64,000 nucleotides of DNA from Thermoplasmatales archaeon (GCA_026127925.1 JAJSLM010000007.1:26163-90162), one strand, 5' to 3'; numbered from the stretch's first letter, positions 16,927 to 25,789 are shown. A program made the numbers and translations. Notes: generated from the letters alone by a model not told the origin.

Positions 16927-17793
16927 GTGAACGCAAAAGATTTTTTTAAATTATTTAAAGTAGAGATTACTCTTCTCGTTGATCTCGTCGCTGTCGCTGC
17001 TTTTTTTTCCAATCCTCTTTTTTCTACAAGGGTAGTACTAATTGCGCCCCTGCTTGTTTCAGGTACATTGGCTTCGATGTCTGCGGGCTTATTTAATAAT
17101 ATTTATGACAGAGATATAGACACAAAGATGGATAGGACTGCGTACAGGTGGAAGCTTATCAATGATTCTAATCTGAAGCAGTTTTCTGTGTTTTCTATAC
17201 TAATGGTAGCAGCTTCATTTACAATAAGCTATATTTTCATAAATTTGCTTACTGCGCTTTTGATATTCAGCGGTTTTCTGGCCTATGTGGTCCTTTACAC
17301 TATTGTTTTAAAGAGAAGAACGTCCTGGAACATAGTTCTGGGCGGAATAGCAGGAAGTTTTCCAGCTTTAGCGGGCTGGTCGACATTGTCAGATTCGTTA
17401 TCTATTACCGCTTACTTTATTGCTTTCCTGGTATTTCTCTGGACGCCCACGCATTTCTGGAACCTTGCAACGTCTCATGTCGAGGAGTATAAGAAAGCTA
17501 ATGTCCCTATGCTTCCTGCAGTCGTATCCAGAACGAAAAGTGAGTTCTATGTTCTTTTGAGTAGCATCATTCTTGTCGTGTATAGCTTAATTCCACTCGT
17601 TGTTCGTTCAATAAACGTGGGGATTCTCTATTATGTATTCGCAGTGGTGATGGGAGGCGTTATAGTATATACTGCAGTAAAACCGTTGATCTCTCCGGTC
17701 AGCGCGAACTTCTTTAAAAAGTCGTTCGGTTTTACAAACTTCTATCTATTAATACTCTTGATTTCCATATCCCTTGTAAGTATAGTAAGATGA
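16927..17793 (+). CDS. ctaB: protoheme IX farnesyltransferase (heme O synthase)
   Basis: A 288-residue UbiA-family prenyltransferase with about nine helices. The first Asp-rich motif is NNIYDRDIDTKMDRT (57-71) and the second region has TSWNIVLGGIAGSFPALAGW and WTPTHFWNLA. It adds a farnesyl group to heme B to make heme O for the oxidase encoded just upstream. It uses a GTG start at 16927, 17 nt after the cupredoxin stop, and overlaps the next gene by 4 nt. Its presence shows the oxidase uses an O- or A-type heme. Confidence 0.93.
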   Translation: MNAKDFFKLFKVEITLLVDLVAVAAFFSNPLFSTRVVLIAPLLVSGTLASMSAGLFNNIYDRDIDTKMDRTAYRWKLINDSNLKQFSVFSILMVAASFTISYIFINLLTALLIFSGFLAYVVLYTIVLKRRTSWNIVLGGIAGSFPALAGWSTLSDSLSITAYFIAFLVFLWTPTHFWNLATSHVEEYKKANVPMLPAVVSRTKSEFYVLLSSIILVVYSLIPLVVRSINVGILYYVFAVVMGGVIVYTAVKPLISPVSANFFKKSFGFTNFYLLILLISISLVSIVR

Positions 17794-19268
17794 ATTCACT
17801 TATCAAGAGCTATGTACTATCTGCGGGTTCCTTCGTTTCGTTCTTTATAGCCTTTGTTTTGGGCATTTCTGAAGGCCAGATTCTGATAGACACTGATGTA
17901 GCGTTGCCTGTGCTAATTGGGGTCGTGGTACTATTGCTACTTGAGGCCATATGGCCTGTAGTTAAAAATGAAACAATATCGATGTATCTGAAAATGTTCA
18001 TTACGCTGTTCTACGTACTTGTAGCATTTTTTGCTTTTCCGATCCTGAACCTCTTCCTGATATTCTTGATAGCCGTATTGATAAGTTTTTATGGGTTTTT
18101 CTTACGTTTTGGAATTAAAAGTATACCAACCAAGAAGTTTCTTGCATCCTCAATAGTATTTATAATAATGATGTTTCTCGCAACGCTCTTAAGAGAAAAT
18201 TTTGTACCGGAGAATATTGGTATTCTCGTCGGTTCAGTTTATGACGACGTGCTTCCAGGGGGCGTTACATTCATGTTTCAGAATGGACTAGTATTTTTTT
18301 CCAGGTATTTCGTGGTAACTATCAGTCCCCAAACCCTCATGCTGTTTTCCCTTCTGTCTGCGCTTCTTGTCGAGAATTATGTTTTGATATTTCGATACGT
18401 TGGAAAACATGCCAAATCGGCTCTTGGTGGCCATCTTACACAGGCTGTATCGGTTGTCAGTTGTCAATGCGAATCCCTGGTCGCCGCCTTTCCTTCCATA
18501 GTGACTCTTCTGCTAAGTTTTCTCGCTCTTCCTTTGATACTGGAAAGTGTTGTTTTGGCTGGCATAACAAATTTCCTTTTAAGAAAGAGGTTCTTGCTTT
18601 CCAGGCCCTCACGCATTCTTCAATCATTATGGCCAGTAAGGAGAAGAAGCATCTTCATTTTTGCCACATCTATTTTTCTTCTCGCGATACCGGTAGTTGA
18701 GATCATAGGTATATATTACGGTCTTCAGGACACACTTTATTTTTATGGATCTATAAATTTTTTAATGCTTCTAGGTGGTACGTTCTTTTCGATCTTGCTG
18801 CTTGAGTTATTGACTGTGAAAGGCAGGCAATGGAATTTCGGTACTATTTCTCTCCTCTCTATAGGTACTGTAGCTATGTTTGTTTGGTTTATTCCGTATT
18901 TGGTTACTAAGGCTGTGACGGATCCCGGTATATTTGCACTAATGAGTATCACGTCATTCATTTCAGGCATGATTTTCGGGATTGCATACGTTTTTTCCAA
19001 CAAGGGATTCCGGAAAGTCATTATTGAATACATTCCGATGATGTTCACACTTTTCGCAATGGTTGTATTCTTTTTCTCTGTTGTCACATCTTACACCGTC
19101 TGGCCTATGTTCGGTCTGATAGAGCAGTTCTTCTTCAGCATCTCGGTTTGGCTTGTTTTCCTTCCGATAATGTGGCTGTCGACTGTAACTGTATTGAACA
19201 CATACGTTGTGGAGAAAAGGGAAAGAATTACATCTAATGTTAATATTGACACTGACTACGGCCAATGA
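17790..19268 (+). CDS. large polytopic membrane protein of unknown function in oxidase operon
   Basis: A 492-residue protein with roughly 12-14 hydrophobic segments. I recognise no family. The most distinctive part is a Cys-X-Cys-Glu motif at 225-228 (SVVSCQCESLVAAFPS) entering a long hydrophobic segment, the only clustered cysteines in the protein. It starts in ATGA overlap with ctaB, so it is co-translated with oxidase and heme O synthase genes. Copper delivery, heme A synthesis or an assembly role would suit both motif and position, but no CtaA/Cox11/SCO signature is visible. Confidence 0.72.
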   Translation: MNSLIKSYVLSAGSFVSFFIAFVLGISEGQILIDTDVALPVLIGVVVLLLLEAIWPVVKNETISMYLKMFITLFYVLVAFFAFPILNLFLIFLIAVLISFYGFFLRFGIKSIPTKKFLASSIVFIIMMFLATLLRENFVPENIGILVGSVYDDVLPGGVTFMFQNGLVFFSRYFVVTISPQTLMLFSLLSALLVENYVLIFRYVGKHAKSALGGHLTQAVSVVSCQCESLVAAFPSIVTLLLSFLALPLILESVVLAGITNFLLRKRFLLSRPSRILQSLWPVRRRSIFIFATSIFLLAIPVVEIIGIYYGLQDTLYFYGSINFLMLLGGTFFSILLLELLTVKGRQWNFGTISLLSIGTVAMFVWFIPYLVTKAVTDPGIFALMSITSFISGMIFGIAYVFSNKGFRKVIIEYIPMMFTLFAMVVFFFSVVTSYTVWPMFGLIEQFFFSISVWLVFLPIMWLSTVTVLNTYVVEKRERITSNVNIDTDYGQ

Positions 19269-19292
19269 CACCTTTAGGCGAAGTTTATTTTG

Positions 19293-19955
19293 ATGGAAAT
19301 GAATGAAATGGATAGAACGAATATCACCCCTCCAGAGAAGAAATTCACTTTATTATTCGCTTTTTTAGAATTTGTGTTTTTCGCTCTCTTCTATTTTAGT
19401 CAAGATTCTTATATAAACCATACACTGGTTTTCCACATCTATATTTTTACTGCCCCCGTTATAATAATAGTCTTGATATGGCTGATACCAGAATTAAGAA
19501 AAAAAGTAAAATCATTACTTGTATCAAAGGATTTAATCATATTTGTTGCAGTGTTAGCTATTTGGTTATATGCTTATGATGTCCAACACATCGGTGTTTC
19601 GTCTGTGTTTTCATTCCTTTACTACCCAGTGATTCTTGAGGAGTTAAATTTTAGATTCATTGTAATAGAGTTTTTGAAAAATTACACCTCAGACGGAAGA
19701 GCTATCATTTTTCAGGCATTAATGTACACTCTGTTTTACGCTAGTTTCGTAATATTTTATCCCAGTGGATATCCTGGTCTTTATTCTCTCCTATTTATTC
19801 TTGATAATTTTGCTATGGCCATTATTTACGGGGCGATATACTATTTACGGAAAAACATCTACTTAACCACTGCACTGCATCTTTCATTCTATCTGCTCTT
19901 GGTTTTTCTTCCACTTGATTTTGGATGGCTGGGTTATGTAACCACACCAGTTTGA
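19293..19955 (+). CDS. CPBP/CAAX-type intramembrane protease-like protein
   Basis: A 220-residue membrane protein with about seven hydrophobic segments. It contains the EExxxR motif of CPBP (Abi/CAAX) proteases as EELNFR (116-121). A histidine at 196 (ALHLSFY) could be the last metal ligand, but the usual FxxxH of the middle motif reads FQALMYTLF with no His. It may therefore be inactive or use a variant site. The ATG at 19293 is preferred over the in-frame TTG at 19290. It follows the oxidase operon by 24 nt and may be co-transcribed. Confidence 0.65.
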   Translation: MEMNEMDRTNITPPEKKFTLLFAFLEFVFFALFYFSQDSYINHTLVFHIYIFTAPVIIIVLIWLIPELRKKVKSLLVSKDLIIFVAVLAIWLYAYDVQHIGVSSVFSFLYYPVILEELNFRFIVIEFLKNYTSDGRAIIFQALMYTLFYASFVIFYPSGYPGLYSLLFILDNFAMAIIYGAIYYLRKNIYLTTALHLSFYLLLVFLPLDFGWLGYVTTPV

Positions 19956-20103
19956 TAGTTAAAAATACATCAAACGATTTTTGCTACTTTTAGTCCACAA
20001 ATAATCGCTTCCTAGTTACAGGATCTCTTTCAGTAATAATCGGGTTAAGGATAATTCCCAAGATCAATGATAAAAATGTGCACTCATACATGAATCTCTT
20101 CAG

Positions 20104-20505
20104 TTATTTTGATTTGAAGCCTAAAGATTTTATTATCTCTTCTGGAACAGTCTTAGGCTTACCATTCTGATCTACAAACACCCCCACTATGGTGGCAGTT
20201 GAATAAACTGTACCGTCGTCTGAGTATATCTTATGAAAAAATGTTATGCTTGTCTTACCTATCTTTGCGATATCTGTCCCAACATGTATATCATTCTCAA
20301 AGAGTATCGGTTTCAGAAAATCAATCTCCGCCCTCGCTATGACTATCCCGATTTCAACAGGTTTTGTTTTATAAAAATTTTTGAGGAAGTTTACTCTTGC
20401 GAGTTCATAGTAAGTTAAATAAGCAGCATTGTTGACATGCCCAAGTGCGTCTATATCACCATACCTGAGTTGTATGTCTGTAACAAATTCATCGTAAGCC
20501 ATCAT
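20104..20505 (-). CDS. acyl-CoA thioesterase, 4HBT hotdog family
   Basis: A 133-residue single hotdog-fold protein. The N-terminal signature is RYGDIDALGHVNNAAYLTYY (14-33), with the Asp that acts as general base in the 4-hydroxybenzoyl-CoA thioesterase/YbgC/FadM group. It should hydrolyse short or aromatic acyl-CoA; substrate not predictable. Two adjacent ATGs (20505, 20502) are possible starts. It overlaps the upstream gene by 17 nt, so the two form an operon. Confidence 0.86.
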   Translation of the reverse strand: MMAYDEFVTDIQLRYGDIDALGHVNNAAYLTYYELARVNFLKNFYKTKPVEIGIVIARAEIDFLKPILFENDIHVGTDIAKIGKTSITFFHKIYSDDGTVYSTATIVGVFVDQNGKPKTVPEEIIKSLGFKSK

Positions 20506-21019
20506 CTATGAAGCCCACAAGGTAATTAAAAACTTTTGTAGGATTCTCAAGGCTGGAATTATTTACAGGCCTAATATACTTAATAACGGAACCAGCTATT
20601 AAGTCGTGGAAACTTAAGTGTTCAAGCACATATAACTTATGCATAGGCACTCCAGAAATTATCATTGTCGGGACATTAATTCCGTGTAACTTAGTTTTAA
20701 TCGTCCCATCATCCTTTGGATCGATGAGAATTAACTTTTGCGTCACCTTTTCCTTAGAATAGAGAATATCTATGACCGGTTTCACCATCCTGCCTTCGGC
20801 GATAATAGCTATAGGTGGCTCTTGGGCGCTAACTTGCGATCTCAATACGGTAGCCGGATCACTTAACAAACCGGGGTTATTAGTATAGTTTTCTATAATT
20901 TCAATCACAAAACCATCGAGAGTAAATTTTCTCTCAATAAAGTGAATCGCATCGTTTTTCTCAGGAATAAACCAGATTATTTTGCCTTTCCTTTTCTCAT
21001 CGACGTCGTTTTCAGCCAT
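20489..21019 (-). CDS. hypothetical protein, possibly a non-catalytic alpha/beta-hydrolase relative
   Basis: A 176-residue soluble protein. The alternation of strands and helices (IIWFIPEK, PPIAIIAEGRM, KLILIDPKDDG, VPTMIISGVPM) and a C-terminal FHD within a helix are reminiscent of a small alpha/beta hydrolase. The position of the nucleophile elbow reads AEGRM instead of G-x-S-x-G, so hydrolase activity is doubtful. It overlaps the thioesterase gene by 17 nt, suggesting a joint role in acyl metabolism. The fold assignment is a weak inference. Confidence 0.55.
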   Translation of the reverse strand: MAENDVDEKRKGKIIWFIPEKNDAIHFIERKFTLDGFVIEIIENYTNNPGLLSDPATVLRSQVSAQEPPIAIIAEGRMVKPVIDILYSKEKVTQKLILIDPKDDGTIKTKLHGINVPTMIISGVPMHKLYVLEHLSFHDLIAGSVIKYIRPVNNSSLENPTKVFNYLVGFIDDGLR

Positions 21020-21117
21020 ACTTACGCCTTCTCGAATTTATTGTAACTTTAAGTTATCGGGTCTCTTGGGGTCGAGAATTTGTTGTCAAGTTCACAGAAT
21101 GACAAAGAAGGATTAAG

Positions 21118-22107
21118 TTATGACGCTTTGTTGATAATTTCTCTATTAGCACCTGTAATCCTTTCCTCTTTTTCCAGTTCGATTGCTTTATGCATGTTAA
21201 TCTCGTAGGCTATAACCCCTATTACTGCCACACTAAAAACCACGATGAAAAATGGCAAGCCGAGAACGTCCAGATTGTGAACCTTAAGACCCGTGTCTAT
21301 GCCATAGTTCCATAGCGCTGGGAAAATAATTGTTACAATCCCGGCAATTACAAACGCTGAACCACCGTAAGTTAGAACATAAGAACTCATGCCACGTGCT
21401 ACAGTCTGTATTCCCTGCAGCGACAGTTTCTTTGCCTTTGAAAGCCACATACCAAAAATTGTACCTGCCAAAACCTGCATGGTCATTGTTCCAAGGCCAA
21501 AAAGAAGGCCTGGCATAAAACCAATATATATTGGCATGGAAGGCGCAAGAACAAAATATATTATAAGAGCAAAAGCACCAAACCCAAACCCTGCAATGAG
21601 ACCGTGAACAAATGCAAGCTTCATCGGGATAGGTTTATAGATCCCATGATCCTCTCGAAGGATTGGGTTTTTTATGTGTTCGAATTCTTCCTCCTCCTCT
21701 AGGGCCCTATGTTTGTGTATTCCAAAAAGGCTGTAAAAGGCATGCTCTATTACATGAATATGGGGGTAATGTAGCTTTTTTGATATGTATAGACCAGAAA
21801 TAGCCATTACTGTTCCCACTATAACATATATTAAACTATTGAAATATGGGTAAAACATGAATCCTGTTAGAGCAATAGCTGCGATTTCTGACATTATGGC
21901 TCTTTCAAGTGTAAATCCGCTTGAAAATATTAAACCAGCCTTGGCACCACCTTTCACAGAGTAACTTCCCACCGCATATGAAAACGTGATGGGCCATGTG
22001 TGTTCATCTGGTGTAATGCCATGGACTATACCAAGCAAATAAGAAACCAAGAAAGCCGCATAAATGCCTTCGTACTGGGGATTCCATAAGTTGATATCCA
22101 TTCGCAC
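21118..22107 (-). CDS. NicO/RcnA-like divalent metal transporter
   Basis: A 329-residue protein with about seven to eight hydrophobic helices. The first helix contains HGITPDEH (29-36), close to the H-X4-D-H signature of nickel/cobalt transporters, and the central loop (about 115-145) is rich in His and Glu (YPHIHVIEHAF, HKHRALEEEEEFEH), a typical metal-binding region. It begins with GTG directly after the stop of a DtxR-type regulator (in-frame ATG at 22101 is an alternative). Context suggests regulated transport of Fe, Mn, Ni or Co; the direction is not known. Confidence 0.72.
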   Translation of the reverse strand: MRMDINLWNPQYEGIYAAFLVSYLLGIVHGITPDEHTWPITFSYAVGSYSVKGGAKAGLIFSSGFTLERAIMSEIAAIALTGFMFYPYFNSLIYVIVGTVMAISGLYISKKLHYPHIHVIEHAFYSLFGIHKHRALEEEEEFEHIKNPILREDHGIYKPIPMKLAFVHGLIAGFGFGAFALIIYFVLAPSMPIYIGFMPGLLFGLGTMTMQVLAGTIFGMWLSKAKKLSLQGIQTVARGMSSYVLTYGGSAFVIAGIVTIIFPALWNYGIDTGLKVHNLDVLGLPFFIVVFSVAVIGVIAYEINMHKAIELEKEERITGANREIINKAS

Positions 22108-22506
22108 TCACTCGTTTATGGGATTGCCATGTGGACAAAGTTTCGGGTTGCCAAGGTTGGAGGATAGTCTTTCAATGATATCGTGCTTAAAAACATAATC
22201 AATCTCTGATGCCACCTCACAACATTCACTTTTCGGGATACCATAATTATAAAGCATAACTTCTATAATTCTGTGACTTTCAATAACGTCGTGGTAAACT
22301 TTCTTTCCCTTGTCCGTTAATATTACCATACCCCCTCTCCTCGAAACGAGACTCTTTGATTCAAGTTTATCAAGAAGTTGTATTGTAGTCGGAGGCTTGA
22401 CCTTTAGTTTTTTAGAGATGTCAATTAGTCTGTCGGGAAAACCTTCCTTTACATCATTACCTATGAATACAAGGCAATCTCTCTCTCTATGGGTTAATTC
22501 TAACAT
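22108..22506 (-). CDS. DtxR/MntR-family metal-dependent transcriptional regulator
   Basis: A 132-residue regulator with an N-terminal winged helix (about 1-62, recognition helix near KVKPPTTIQLLDKLESKSLV) and a dimerisation/metal domain with SHRIIEVMLYNYG and ECCEVASEIDYVFKHDIIE, plus CPHGNP near the end. It lacks the SH3-like third domain, like MntR. The EIEH-type His is replaced by Asp (SEID), so metal choice may differ. It is translated just ahead of a metal transporter. A perfect inverted repeat sits between its TATA box (TTTAAATATG) and the ATG, suggesting autoregulation. Confidence 0.88.
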   Translation of the reverse strand: MLELTHRERDCLVFIGNDVKEGFPDRLIDISKKLKVKPPTTIQLLDKLESKSLVSRRGGMVILTDKGKKVYHDVIESHRIIEVMLYNYGIPKSECCEVASEIDYVFKHDIIERLSSNLGNPKLCPHGNPINE

Positions 22507-22519
22507 AACTCACCGTAAA

Positions 22520-22534
22520 TTAGTATTACACTAA
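22520..22534. promoter_or_regulatory. palindromic operator of the DtxR-type regulator
   Basis: TTAGTATTACACTAA has perfect 5-bp arms (TTAGT/ACTAA) around ATTAC and begins 14 bp upstream of the regulator ATG, just after a TATA-like TTTAAATATG on the minus strand. A repressor bound here would block transcription start. The arms recall the TTAG half-site of DtxR-family operators. Confidence 0.6.
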
Positions 22535-22743
22535 CATATTTAAAGCTTATGAAACATAATTAAGTTAAACATAACGAGTTACTTTTGACCAGAACAGTCT
22601 TTAACATGATTAAGATCAATTTCAAGGCACAAATGATGAAGGTTTCAATCTTCTCGGGAAGCGATAAGCAAAGATAGAACCATAGAAGTAGTTGGACATT
22701 GTGGCGAATATAGAATAAGGTGCGTATTATTACTGACTAGAAA

Positions 22744-24570
22744 ATGAATCCAAGACCATCTTCAATAGATCTTTATGCGTTCGTTGAACTAAATAGAAAA
22801 AAGATAGAGGATGGGATAATAAAGAAGGTTTACCAGACAGGCAAAAACGATTTTCTTTTTCAGATTTATGGTCGCGACCACAAGAAATTCTATCTATTCT
22901 TGTCTCCCATAATCGGCTTTATGATTCATGATCTGGAGAGGCCTGAATCCCCCTCCTCACTAATAATGCTGCTTCGAAAGAAAGTTTCTGAAAAGAGAGT
23001 GGTTAAATTTGAGCAAATAAATTTTGACAGGATATTGATGATCACTCTACACTCGGGGGAACAAATAATTTTTGAGATGTTTAGGAGCGGCAACGTCATA
23101 ATAACCGAAGAAGGAAGGATAACTTTTGCTTCCGAAACCAGAGAGTGGAAAAATAGGAAAATCGCTAACGGTGAACCCTATTTGCCTCCCTCCTCTATGA
23201 ATCCGCTCAGCCTTAGCGAAGACGGCCTTAAAAGTATACTAGAGAATAGCAATGCATCAATTGTTCAGACACTGGCGTCAAGAATGAATATCGGAGGAGA
23301 CCTTGCAGAGGAAGTACTGTATAGAGCAGGCTTAGACAAATCACTTCTGGCAAAGAATTTGACGGCAAAAGCGAATGTGATTCTTGCAAAATTTCATGAA
23401 ATACTTAGCGAATCGCTATTAGATAAGGCGTTCTATTATGCGGGACCAAACATTCTTTCACCAATTGAGTTCAAGCATTTAAGCAAAACCTCCGACAAAG
23501 AGTTTGGAGAATTCAATGAGGGACTCGTCGATTTCATACTGTACCATTACCCGCAGGATAAACCTGTCACAGAGGCGTTGCGAAGAACAGATTCCATAGA
23601 GAAAAGCATAAAGGAATTCGAGGAACAAGAAAGAATAAACGCGGAACTAGGGCACATAGTCGTATCAAATCTTTCAGCTGTCGATAGAATTATCAAAACG
23701 GTGAGATCAAATCAATCAAATCCCGATAAATCACTGTACCCCAAAGTGGGCGAATTCTCATATAAATCATACGATCCCGCAAGAAAGGAGATCGTACTCA
23801 GTGACGGTGAAAGAGAATTCAGACTCGATGCAAACGTGTCCGCTGGTCAGAACTCTAACATTCTATTTTCCAAATCAAAAGAGTATCGGCAGAAAATAGT
23901 AGGCGCAAATAAAATCCTGGAACAAACTATCAAATCGTCCAAAAAGAAAGAAACTGAAAAGAAGAAGAAACGGAATGCAGAGTGGTTCGAGAACTATCAT
24001 TGGTTTTATTCCAGCGAAGGTTTCCTCGTAATAGCCGGAAGGGATGCCAAAAGCAACGAAAGGATTGTTAAGCGGCACCTTAAGGACAAGGATATATATG
24101 TCCATGCAGAAGTTTACGGCGCTCCAAGTACTATTGTTAAAGTTGAGGGAAACCTTAATCCTACAGATAAGACCCTGACCGAAGCCGGAGTATTTGCAGT
24201 CTCTTTCTCCAGAGCATGGCCAGCTGGTGTCGCCAGTAGCTCTGCATACTGGGTTCTCCCGAGTCAGGTAAGCAAGACTCCAGAATCCGGGGAATACATC
24301 TCCACTGGTTCCTGGATTGTCAGAGGAAAGAGGAATTACATGCCGAATCTTCCGCTTAGGCTACAAATATCCATGTACTCGTCAAAAGGCATTGATATCC
24401 CCATGATTCATCCCGTGTTCGAAACAAAAAATCAGGAAAAAACAGTCACCATAGTTCCTGGCGAAATGAAGCGACAGGAAGCTGCAAAGGAAATTTCCAA
24501 GAAACTCGGTGTAGAGAAAGAGGAAATTGAAAAGTTACTTCCACCCGGGGGGTCAAGAATAGAAGACTAA
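22744..24570 (+). CDS. rqcH: NEMF/RqcH ribosome quality control protein (NFACT family)
   Basis: A 608-residue protein with the NFACT-N domain (1-about 230), helix-rich central region with a coiled coil containing a Lys/Glu-rich stretch (about 390-415, SKKKETEKKKKRNAEW), and the NFACT-R domain from WFENYHWFYSSEG (DUF814). The R domain has GRDAKSNERIVKRHLK and VHAEVYGAPST. Archaeal homologues bind 60S-type subunits carrying stalled peptidyl-tRNA and, in bacteria, add alanine tails. The stop overlaps the convergent PGI/PMI gene by 4 nt. Confidence 0.9.
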   Translation: MNPRPSSIDLYAFVELNRKKIEDGIIKKVYQTGKNDFLFQIYGRDHKKFYLFLSPIIGFMIHDLERPESPSSLIMLLRKKVSEKRVVKFEQINFDRILMITLHSGEQIIFEMFRSGNVIITEEGRITFASETREWKNRKIANGEPYLPPSSMNPLSLSEDGLKSILENSNASIVQTLASRMNIGGDLAEEVLYRAGLDKSLLAKNLTAKANVILAKFHEILSESLLDKAFYYAGPNILSPIEFKHLSKTSDKEFGEFNEGLVDFILYHYPQDKPVTEALRRTDSIEKSIKEFEEQERINAELGHIVVSNLSAVDRIIKTVRSNQSNPDKSLYPKVGEFSYKSYDPARKEIVLSDGEREFRLDANVSAGQNSNILFSKSKEYRQKIVGANKILEQTIKSSKKKETEKKKKRNAEWFENYHWFYSSEGFLVIAGRDAKSNERIVKRHLKDKDIYVHAEVYGAPSTIVKVEGNLNPTDKTLTEAGVFAVSFSRAWPAGVASSSAYWVLPSQVSKTPESGEYISTGSWIVRGKRNYMPNLPLRLQISMYSSKGIDIPMIHPVFETKNQEKTVTIVPGEMKRQEAAKEISKKLGVEKEEIEKLLPPGGSRIED

Positions 24571-25496
24571 GTCAGTCTTTTTTTCAGTAATTCAATTTTT
24601 GAAACGTCTTGCGGATCGACTTTCCTGAATTTTGCAAGGTGATAGGATACATAGTCTCCGTAATGAACAAGAAAGAATAGTTTTTCTATAACGCTATTGC
24701 CTTCCGCGGCCACTGGATAAAAGTCAACACCCGTGATCTTCGAAGTTTCTTCGATTCTCTTCTCTATACGCTCATTCACTGATCCCCTGAACGCTATATA
24801 TTTGAACATATCTTTCCTAAATGTGTCTCCAATTGCCATTGTCTCATTATGATTCAGCTCCGGAAAATAGTTTGAAAAGGCCATTATTTTTGAGTTTTCG
24901 TTAAATTGTGTTTTCCACCTATAAGCGACCCATGCAAACGGGAAAAAACCCATTATAACCGGTATCCTCTGTTCTTTAAAAATTTCGAGAGCAAGTTTTT
25001 CCTCTTTTGAGTGATCTTCATCCATACTTTTTAGCACCTTGAATGTGGCATCGCGCACATTATTCGTTACATCCATAAAGGTTGAGAGGAGGGGCATCAA
25101 CATATATCCAAGCGAGGATCTCGGTTGTAAGCCACCTGGTATTCGGATAGTTTGGAATCCCATTCCTGATATTTTCCCACCGGAAGTTATTGCAACTGTA
25201 ACGCAATGATTTCTTTGCGCTTGATTCAACACAGATACCGTTTCTTCAGTGTTTCCAGAATAGCTGACTCCTATCACCAGAGTTCTATTATTGGCATATT
25301 GTGGGAGGTGATAATCTGACACAACTTTAACCGGTTTTTCCGAATAAAGTTCAGAAAATATCCTTCCAACTATACCTGAGCCCCCCATACCTGCAACAAC
25401 TACGTTGTCGAAGTCTCTATCTATGGCAAATTTTTCTGAAAATCTTACTTGGTCTTTTAGTGTTACCAACTCTTGTAGTAACTTGTCATCTGGCAT
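24567..25496 (-). CDS. bifunctional phosphoglucose/phosphomannose isomerase
   Basis: A 309-residue SIS-domain isomerase of the archaeal PGI/PMI family, interconverting glucose 6-phosphate or mannose 6-phosphate with fructose 6-phosphate. GMGGSGIVG (about 36-44) and SYSGNTEETVS (about 78-88) are the SIS phosphosugar-binding motifs, and FNENSK and ELNHNETM carry the catalytic Glu/His region. Length matches the archaeal enzymes. It has its own upstream region and no operon partner other than the tiny frame behind it. Confidence 0.92.
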   Translation of the reverse strand: MPDDKLLQELVTLKDQVRFSEKFAIDRDFDNVVVAGMGGSGIVGRIFSELYSEKPVKVVSDYHLPQYANNRTLVIGVSYSGNTEETVSVLNQAQRNHCVTVAITSGGKISGMGFQTIRIPGGLQPRSSLGYMLMPLLSTFMDVTNNVRDATFKVLKSMDEDHSKEEKLALEIFKEQRIPVIMGFFPFAWVAYRWKTQFNENSKIMAFSNYFPELNHNETMAIGDTFRKDMFKYIAFRGSVNERIEKRIEETSKITGVDFYPVAAEGNSVIEKLFFLVHYGDYVSYHLAKFRKVDPQDVSKIELLKKRLT

Positions 25497-25517
25497 GACA
25501 CAGTGATTGTGTCGTTA

Positions 25518-25610
25518 TTAAAAAGGTCTTATCACAACAAAATAACCGAAAATCGCTGTAACAACAGCGGCAGTCGTTATGACGGCCTTAATCTTAGTAT
25601 CGGAAGACAT
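25518..25610 (-). CDS. possible 30-residue single-helix membrane peptide
   Basis: An ATG-initiated frame of 31 codons reads MSSDTKIKAVITTAAVVTAI followed by FGYFVVIRPF: a short polar N-terminus, then one hydrophobic helix of about 20 residues. It resembles in form, not in recognisable sequence, small archaeal membrane subunits such as those of Sec or respiratory complexes. It lies upstream of, and in the same direction as, the PGI/PMI gene. An A/T-rich TTTAATAAAA precedes it. The length makes chance possible. Confidence 0.4.
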   Translation of the reverse strand: MSSDTKIKAVITTAAVVTAIFGYFVVIRPF

Positions 25611-25709
25611 ACTCTTTTATTAAATCAACGTACTTAATCTTTTTTAGCCTGCTGGGCAAGAAAACTGTCACAGGAGAGTTTATCCTACGATAGGAGATCA
25701 CCAAATAAT

Positions 25710-25763
25710 TTTAACATTTGCAAGCAGAAATTGCCCTTTCGCAAGATAGGCGATGAAAGCGAG
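25710..25763 (+). repeat. left-end repeat of an IS200/IS605-type element, decayed copy
   Basis: This 54-bp block matches 63874-63927 without gaps at 48 of 54 positions, starting at TTTAACATTTGC and ending GATGAAAGCGAG. In the second copy it precedes a tnpA-like start, so it is the element's left end. In this copy the terminal hairpin has mutated arms (AGAAATTGCC where the other has GGGAATTCCC). TTTAAC resembles known IS605-group target sequences. Confidence 0.65.
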
Positions 25764-25789
25764 TAAATGTTTATTCTCGGCTCCATGAT

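Noticed and set aside
22561..22743. Possible C/D box small RNA (AATGATGAAGG ... CTGA) before rqcH
   Set aside because: Box spacing is about 100 nt with no D'/C' pair; does not match archaeal C/D guide RNAs.
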